A program made the position numbers and the translations under genes. From Gnetum montanum (lineage: Eukaryota > Streptophyta > Gnetopsida > Gnetales > Gnetaceae): a stretch of 37,912 bases of DNA. Position 1 is the first letter of the stretch; every line of letters begins with the position of its first letter. Positions 31,875-37,912 of the stretch are shown here, piece after piece. The stretch is taken from contig MNCI01004556.1 of the NCBI GenBank assembly GCA_015680685.1, positions 283,559-321,470 on the forward strand, written 5' to 3'. The notes under the pieces are model-generated. The model did not search any database and had not been told where the DNA came from. It saw only the letters and a program-made list of their open reading frames with translations.

Positions 31875-34660
31875 ATGGCACCAATACCTAAGTACCCACA
31901 GGAAGGAGAACCTTCTCAACCAAGGGAGAAATGACTCAAAGCTAGAAGGGGCCAACAAGAACCAGCCTAAGGACCACTAGAGGAAACCCATGTAATGGGA
32001 CTTCTTCATGAGGAGCCTGAAGTGGAATTTGTTTGACAGATTTCAGAAGAAGAAGTACCCATAGAATAATCATAGAAAGGAGAAGTGCCAGGACATACAT
32101 CGAGGCTTGAAGTCACTTTGACTGAAGCGTACTTAACATCAATAAGTCCTAAGAGATTCAACAATTAGTTCTTTAGGGAATAAACTTTAGGCCATTCCTA
32201 GAGAAAGCTCCATCAAATGTCAAAACACAATTGCAGACCTCTCCCATGTGGCCAATCATCACATCCAATGGGGAATGGTACATGGGAGAGACATATATCT
32301 TTTGGAACAATAGAAGGCTAGAGTCCATATTCAAAATCAAGGATATTCAAGTGTTCTACTTGGCTGAGGCTATCATGCAAGCATTGGGATTGCCTAACAT
32401 TGGGACACAGTTGGTAGAGCTATCAATGAAAGGTGATCCTAAGGAAAAAAAGAAGTGGACTCAATTGTGCTATGGGGTCAACCATAAGGAGTATGGTGTG
32501 CTGACACTGACAAAGTGCATCTATTTCAAAATTGTGGCCTATGACCTTAATCTAATGGTGAGGCCTAGTAAGGTGACCACCTTTTCTACCTAAGCATGCA
32601 CTCCTCTAAGCAGGAGAATTTCTATGAACCTTCCACAACTTATCTATTTAGAGACTAAAAATTTTTTCAAGGAAAACGAACATGAAAGGAAAACCTTGCC
32701 CTTTCATTTAGAAACTTTGCAAAAGGATAGGAATCATTTGCAATTCCAACAACACAATTAGGCATGCTTCTTTGGCCTTGTGATCTGAAATCATGAAGAA
32801 AAAGATGCCAACTACAACTTAAGAAGAGGAGTAGCTACCGCCATCAGAGGCCCATGCAGGCATTGAGTGCTTACACAAAATCTGAGAGCAACTCTTGCAT
32901 GAGAAAAAGCAACATGTAGGGATGAGTCATGAAAATCCATCTATGCATCAACTTGTAATGAGTCACCTTAATGAGGTCGCTTGAGTAATCAACCAGATGG
33001 AGAGGGATGGACCAATATCCTTTGTCTAAAAAATGTAGTTGCCCATGAGGTATGATCCCAATGCTTGAGAGGTAATGGTGTCATTATCACAACACCATTT
33101 ATTTCTAGAAATATTTGGGAATGCTACCTCCTTCTGGGTGCATTTGGAGGAAGGTGAAAGGGCCATTGTCCTAGTGATGAAGCACCAAGGGCAAGAGACT
33201 ATGGCTAAAATAGTTGTTAATCATGTTGTTGAAGCACTCAATGCACTTACAACATATGTATCAGACGTATCTACACTTCAAGATGTGAAAACATATGTAG
33301 GCATGATAAGTGGAAATTTGAATGTAGCCCAACACAAAGAATTGTTGATTTGACTAGTGGGGATTAGGCAACTAATTCTAGATATTTTTGGGTTTTTTGA
33401 AAAACATCACTGCAACTCAATCAAAGTTACTAGATGCAAGGGGAAAATGCATCATTTTGAAGAGGCAACTCAAAATAGCTTAAGCAAAAAATCAATGCTT
33501 GGCTAAGGAGGTTGTTAAATTATGTCTTGCCTTGCTAACCTTGCACTCCTTAGCCCAACAATATGTAGGGATGAAGCTTTCTAACAACTTCAAGAATGAT
33601 TTAAGAAGGTTGAGGAGGAGGTAATAATGACCATCTTTAACCAGTTCATAGTAGAGGTAAAGACCTATTCAATTTAGAAGGACTTGACTCAAATGCATGA
33701 GGAGAATGAAACTCTAACCACATAGAATCATCGCCTGCACAATGTTGATGCTTAAAAGGAACAAATATAAAAATTTATTCATTGGTAGCAAAAGAAACTT
33801 GCCAAGGTGAATACTAAGTTAAGGAGATTGGCCATAAAAAATGGAATCTGTTAATGAAGAAAGTTCATGCCTCACTCTAGAAGTTTTCTATCAAGATTTC
33901 TACTTGAAAAAATGAAGCCTTGAAGTTTGAAAAAGTTAAAAATCACTATAGAGACTAGGTTGGCTTGTAGAAGGAAGTAAACAAGAAGCTCATCCAAATG
34001 GTAAAGGTAAAGATAAATGATGCTCTCTAGCAACTCCAACAAGGAAGAAAATTTTGGCAGCCCATCATTGATTGGATTGATGCCTACAATAAAGCAAAGA
34101 TCCACCTAAAGGAGTTGTAGATAGAAGAAATGAAAAAAATACATGAAGCTAGAAATCTCTAATATGTGAACCTAGCTATGCTTACTAGCAGATGACCATG
34201 GTTAAAGTTTGAGAAACAAGTGGCTAGCTCATATTTGCTATATGAGGAAAAGTTCAAGCACCATAAAGACACCAAGTAGAAGCTTAAGACTACAAATTCT
34301 GAACTCGAAGTTCTTAGAGCACGATTCATAGATCAATGATCAACTACTAAGAACCTAGCCAAAATCATGAATGATTAGCAAGAGCTGAAGAATATAGTTG
34401 GAGTGTTCAACATGGAATGCAAATAATTCGTTGCCTATTTTATCAATGCAAATGAGCTATTTCTAGTAATTCCATGTCCTTGGGATGTGCTCATTTCAAC
34501 CCACATTGACGAAGCCACATGGAAAGTGCACGATCATAGAAGTAAGGAGGAGAAAATGAAAGCATTACAGATGCTTTTTGCCTTCCACTAGAAGTTGCAG
34601 TAATAGCAGGACAACTGTAGCCACCTTATCCAGTGCACGTGCATGAAGTTGGTGAAGGTT
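31875..34660 (+). pseudogene. Extra ORF of element C, env-like position, unknown coiled-coil-type product
   Basis: About 2.8 kb of coding-like sequence between pol and the 3' LTR. It begins ATGGCACC (31875) right after TTGTGATTACAG, an acceptor-like site, with MAPIPKYPQEGEPSQPREK. Blocks: 32231-32593 (120 residues; EWYMGETYIFWNNRRLESIF, LAEAIMQALGLPNIG, KKKWTQLCYG); about 32794-33360 in one frame with stops (LLHEKKQHVGM, SFWVHLEEGERAIVLVMKH, VVNHVVEALNAL); then about 33450-34560, rich in Lys, Glu, Leu and Gln with coiled-coil character (KLAKVNTKLRRLAIKN, KLKTTNSELEVLRARFIDQ, LAKIMND). I see no signal peptide or membrane helix, so it is not clearly env-like. Athila elements often carry a spliced ORF here; the family of this one is not recognised. 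Many stops and slips. Confidence 0.6.
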
Positions 34661-34930
34661 CCTCAGAACCTCAGGAGACACTGCCACTTGGGACTATCTA
34701 ATCTTCTCCACCAAAATTCATGCCATCAAGGAACATGTTGTCCAATTTTGAAAAGTCATGTCATGGTGTTCATTTTTGTGTCATGAACATTGCCATTTTT
34801 GTAATGTGTTGATCTGTACACTCAGGCACTCTATTTTTATCAAGTCAATCTATTTTGTTTGTGAAAGGTTAGTCAATAATTCCATACCTTCCCAATTTTG
34901 TAAAAGAACTCTAGGACGATTTTTCATTCA
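34661..34930 (+). other. 3' untranslated stretch of element C
   Basis: Short region between the extra ORF and the polypurine tract. A 65-codon frame (34758-34955) crosses the LTR boundary and is not credible as a gene. Confidence 0.4.
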
Positions 34931-34942
34931 GTCGTGGGGATA
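34931..34942 (+). other. Polypurine tract of element C
   Basis: GTCGTGGGGATA directly precedes the 3' LTR start TGATGAG at 34943, the expected place for the plus-strand primer. It is short and slightly degraded. Confidence 0.6.
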
Positions 34943-35306
34943 TGATGAGTCGTAGTTTTGTCGACTACATCAACAAAGCCTCGTCAACGCAGTATCTACT
35001 TTTTGACTATAAATACATATCTACGAGTTGCATTTATAGCATTGAGATTTTAGTAGTAGAAAATTTCTTGTAGTTTGTTCATTTGAGAGTTATAATATTT
35101 TTCTTGAGTGCTTGTAGTAGGAGTCATTGAGTGTGCAGATCTTTATTTGAGCATTGTTGTACTTGAGCACGACAATGTGTCTAGTAATAAAGATGAGATT
35201 TTTGATAAACCTTGTAGCACTTTGGATAGATTAAATATTTCATTATGCATTTAGTGTTTTCAATTATTTATTAAATTTTTTAATTATTTATTAAATGATT
35301 TCTAGT
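34943..35306 (+). mobile_element. Truncated 3' LTR of element C
   Basis: Matches the first part of the 5' LTR (22651 to about 23055), including TATA at 35008-35016 and AATAAA at 35186-35191. Similarity stops at about 35306; the remaining 500 bp are missing. The copy lacks about 34 bp upstream of the TATA box compared with the 5' LTR. Confidence 0.85.
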
Positions 35307-35689
35307 AATTTGATTTTCTTAGATCTAGGTCACTGTGGCCAATAAAATTTGATTTTGACAAAGTCACACCTTGGTATTTGGTGGGTTTTATGCATTTTTA
35401 GTATTTCTTGGTCATTTAAGTTTGGTTTTCTAACTGTTTTAAATTAGGTTTTAGTTAATTTTTGTGTGTTTTTTACTATTTTGATAAAAAAGCAACACTA
35501 CTTTTGAATTTTTTATTAAGGAAATGGTTGGGAATTGTTAGTTTTTGGCTCCATAGGATCTTAATTTGGTGTCTTATGGTTGTAATGGTAGTTAAACCCT
35601 AGATTTGGGCTTATGAATAATTCTCCAAGAATTTTTTTGTTAGGTAGTTCATAGTGGTTTTGCTATTTTGGTTCCTTTTTTATGGTAAT
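35307..35689. other. Spacer between elements C and D
   Basis: T-rich sequence with no frame. A few phrases (GTTAAACCCTAG near 35592, CACTGTGGCCAATAA near 35330) resemble the ~180-bp array and its end before 22651. It could be a decayed continuation of that array, but the match is weak. Confidence 0.35.
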
Positions 35690-35711
35690 TGATGATTCAT
35701 GTATTGGCTAT

Positions 35712-35781
35712 GTTGATGAGGCCTTGTCAACTAGGCCCCATTGACTAGGCTGCGTTGACTAGGCCCCATCGACATAGGGTT
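35712..35781. repeat. 14-bp minisatellite upstream of TATA, element D LTR
   Basis: Five units of a 14-bp motif: GTTGATGAGGCCTT, GTCAACTAGGCCCC, ATTGACTAGGCTGC, GTTGACTAGGCCCC, ATCGACATAGGGTT. It ends 10 bp before the TATA box. Related but less regular GAGGCCT/AAGGCTCC units lie in the same place in the C LTRs. Confidence 0.75.
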
Positions 35782-35790
35782 TGTTCTTGC

Positions 35791-35800
35791 CTATAAATAC
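35791..35800 (+). promoter_or_regulatory. TATA box of element D LTR
   Basis: CTATAAATAC, about 100 bp inside the LTR and just after the 14-bp repeats. Confidence 0.65.
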
Positions 35801-36563
35801 ATGTTGACCCACTATGTCTAGGCATCCTCTTATCATAGTTGTAGCAAAGCTTTTATAGTTTTTCCATTTGAAAGTTAGAATATTTTCCTAACTACCCATA
35901 GCAAGAGTCATTGATTATATGGATCTTTATTCGACCACTATTGTACTTGAGCATGACAATGTGTGTAGTAATAAACACAAGCCTCTTGATAAACCTAACA
36001 ACATTCTCGATAGCTTAAATATTTTATTCATGCATTTAATGCTTTTAATTATTTATTTAATGTTCCTCAACAATTAAGCTAAATAAGTAATTAAGCAAGA
36101 TAAAGTAAGTAGTGATTAATTAAATGCATAAGTATGACCACTTCGAGAATGCATATGATGTTTGGTAATCCTAGCAGTGCTTAACACTTGGTAAACTAGC
36201 AACGTTATATGTGTTCAAGATGTGTATGGCAAGTAGGACCAGGTCCTTATGTTAAGACTAGTTAAACAATAGTTAGCTAATTAAATTAAAGTAGGCATTA
36301 AATTACTTTATCCTCTATCCTATTTATTTAAGCACCAAAACTATAAAATATAAAATGATAAAAATCATGTGTCTCAATTACACTTAAATCATACCATTAA
36401 GCTTCATAAGTGTAGTTGGGAAGACAACGAACGTTATTAATGCCCAATTTACTTCCTAGAGAACTAGTGCATTGGAAAACTATAAAGTCCATGGAATTTG
36501 ATAGGATTGCATGTGAATGCTTTGTCATTTGTATGGTTATGCGTAGGGGTACTTTGCCTCTCA

Positions 36564-36581
36564 TTGGTGCCATTACTAGGG
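36564..36581 (+). other. Primer-binding site of element D
   Basis: TTGGTGCCATTACTAGGGA abuts the LTR end; a transition-decayed form of the Athila-type PBS. Confidence 0.7.
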
Positions 36582-36715
36582 ACTCTTTTTGTTGAAACAT
36601 GTGCTATCGAGGATTAGCGAACATCATTAAAATCATTGAATGAACCCTAAGGTTAGCATTATTCTCACACATAATATAAGCACATAAGCACATTAATATT
36701 TTATTTATTTACAAA

Positions 36716-37912
36716 ATTTCTTCTTCTCATAGGTGTGATGATGCTAACCTGTCGGTCCCTCAAGAATGAAAGGTGGTATATACTCATCCTGATGAGTATG
36801 TGCCTAATTTCACCTTCATCTTGCATTAGGATGAACACCTGTGATGGCATGACATGGAAGGAAACATTGTAATGCCTCCCAATTGATCTGTGCATGTGAT
36901 GCTGCTTTACACTCATAAGAATTTAGGCATCCATGATCTTTAAGAGGAGTAGGTTATGCATGATTACGATTACTGGGACTACCATCCCATTGAAACACAA
37001 CGTCAAAGAGATCAACACTAGGAGAAACATCATGAGATTGTGAAGGGAAAATGGGTCACCAATCCTTTATTCCTAGTAAACCAAGATGACAATGAGGATC
37101 CTTTCTCTAGAGGCTCTCAACATGAAAATTCTCCACCCATCATTGCTAGTGATGAGGGAGTGGCCTTGAATCTATGGTCCAATATCAAAAATCCTAGTTC
37201 AGGTAAAGATGGTAGTTAAGATAGGGATTAGGAAAAGTGTCAAGATGATAAGAAAATTGATGAACATGACTATGACTACTAAAGGGGAATTGGTAGACAT
37301 CATGATGATGGCAATCCTCCTCCCTCTTCGTGCTCTTCATCTACATCTTCTTCTTCCTTTTCTTTTGGTTTTAAAAAATGCCATAGAAGGAAAAAACATA
37401 ATGGAGATAAATAATAGGACAATAGTACTAATTACCAAGCTGACAATGAATGAAGGGGTAATAGGGGACATCATTGGCAACAACGAAATAATGATGATGA
37501 GGCAGTTAAGATCCCAACTAGGCATGTGAAAGATAGTTGAATCAAGCTCCTAAATGTGAATAATATTGCAAGATTTGTTGGGGAATATAACTCTAATATG
37601 CAAAATCATCTACAAGCCTTTCAAGATGCTTGTGCCTTACAAAACATTGAGAATGACTGGCAAAAATTGAAGCTATTCCCTAGGACACTCATGAAAGAGG
37701 CAAAAAGCTAATACCAATCCTTGCAACCAAAATCCATTCATAGATGGAGTACCATGCTAAAACTATTTAATTACAAATACTAGACATACTCCAGAGTGTC
37801 TAATCTGAGAAGGAAACTCCAAGGTTAGAAATACAGAACACATGAATGCTTGGATGTTGCCATGGGTAGATATTATTCTCTCTTACATCAATGCCTTGGC
37901 CATGATTATTCT
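36716..37912 (+). pseudogene. gag of element D, partial, one frame with many stops
   Basis: Aligned to gag of A and B, the start codon is ATT (36716), followed by SSSHRCDD. From there one reading phase runs to the window edge, about 400 codons, with about 16 in-frame stops and no frameshift that I can see. Blocks: YTHPDEYVPNFTFILH; GNIVMPPN; DYWDYHPIETQRQRDQH; a Ser/His-rich part (about 37270-37370); then the Retrotrans_gag domain with IPTRHVKDS, NNIARFVGEYN, KLKLFPRTLMKEAKS, SIHRWSTMLKLFNYKY and DVAMGRYYSLLHQCLGHDYS at the edge. The last block is nearly identical to 24889-24951 of C. Confidence 0.85.

Larger units (their letters stand above)
22651..35306 (+). mobile_element. Element C: Athila-like retrotransposon with extra 3' ORF, plus strand
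   Basis: About 12.7 kb in canonical order: 5' LTR 22651-23554, PBS 23555-23574, gag 23711 to about 25860, protease about 26270-26660, RT-RNase H-integrase about 26990-29878, conserved noncoding block to 31874, extra ORF 31875 to about 34660, PPT 34931-34942, and 3' LTR from 34943 cut at 35306. Athila affinity is shown by the PBS, the protease context and the RT motif FVDDFSTYG. The two LTR copies are clearly diverged, including an indel of about 34 bp upstream of the TATA box, so the insertion is old. No target duplication can be tested because the 3' LTR end is missing. Confidence 0.85.
35690..36563 (+). mobile_element. 5' LTR of element D
   Basis: Starts TGATGATTC and ends CTCTCAT, about 874 bp. 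The TGATGAG/CTCATCA termini are slightly eroded. TATA box CTATAAATAC at 35791-35800, AATAAA at 35970-35975. The second half matches C almost throughout, for example CATAAGTATGACCACTTC and AATATAAAATGATAAAAATC. Confidence 0.85.
35690..37912 (+). mobile_element. Element D: Athila-like retrotransposon, 5' part, plus strand
   Basis: 5' LTR, PBS and gag of the same family as A, B and C. The element runs off the right edge within the gag domain. Leader and gag match element C closely (for example TGTGCTATC(G/T)AGGA at 23590 and 36600). Confidence 0.85.

Noticed and set aside
32231-34660. Calling the extra ORF an envelope gene
   Set aside because: Position fits Athila env-like ORFs, but no signal peptide, cleavage site or membrane helix can be read.
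35307-35689. Continuation of the C 3' LTR
   Set aside because: Nothing after 35306 matches 23056-23554; the LTR is truly cut there.
36716-37912. Alternative genetic code or programmed readthrough of the many in-frame stops
   Set aside because: All three stop codons occur, start codons are also lost in C and D, and active sites are damaged in C and E. Ordinary mutational decay is enough.
1-37912. tRNA, rRNA or CRISPR features
   Set aside because: No cloverleaf-like sequence with conserved tRNA boxes, no rRNA motif, and no array of identical short repeats with unique spacers was seen; the only tRNA-related sequences are PBSs.

Overview
The window is AT-rich plant nuclear DNA made almost entirely of old, decayed LTR retrotransposons of the Ty3/gypsy superfamily. 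I see no intact host gene, tRNA, rRNA or CRISPR array. Plant origin rests on Athila-type and Tat-type reading frames and on primer-binding sites derived from TTGGCGCCGTTGCCGGGGA. Large, heavily mutated, nested elements that kept their reading phase suggest a very large, slowly purging genome, such as a gymnosperm. That last step is inference.

Layout, left to right. (F) 1-1536, minus: start of an unidentified LTR element, with an LTR of about 1.2 kb and the first 63 codons of an ORF running off the edge. 1537-3420: no recognisable gene, with more CpG than its surroundings. (A) 3420-9079, minus: Athila-like element with 5' LTR, PBS and gag-protease, but RT, RNase H and integrase deleted; no 3' LTR was found. 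(B) 9080-14700, plus: element of the same family with a 60-bp stub of 5' LTR, PBS, gag, 3' noncoding region and full 3' LTR, also without pol. (E) 14701 to about 19700, minus: Tat-lineage pol (RT, RNase H, integrase) with a partial 3' LTR. 19740-22645: a purine-rich GGTCA-motif tract, then about 12 degenerate copies of a ~180-bp repeat. (C) 22651-35306, plus: the longest element, with 5' LTR, PBS, gag, protease, RT, RNase H, integrase, a conserved noncoding block, a long extra ORF where Athila elements carry their env-like gene, PPT and a truncated 3' LTR. (D) 35690-37912, plus: 5' LTR, PBS and gag running off the right edge.

A, B, C and D are one family. Their LTR ends are TGATGAG or close variants at the start, and CTCATCA or variants at the other end. 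They share PBS type, gag and (A, B, C) a conserved block downstream of pol. A/B and B/E meet exactly at LTR termini, which points to nested insertion: A into the 5' LTR of B, and B into the LTR of E. All coding regions are pseudogenes with several in-frame stops but surprisingly few frameshifts. The least explained parts are the extra ORF of C (31875 to about 34660), the ~180-bp array, the conserved noncoding block and the palindromes in the LTR promoters.
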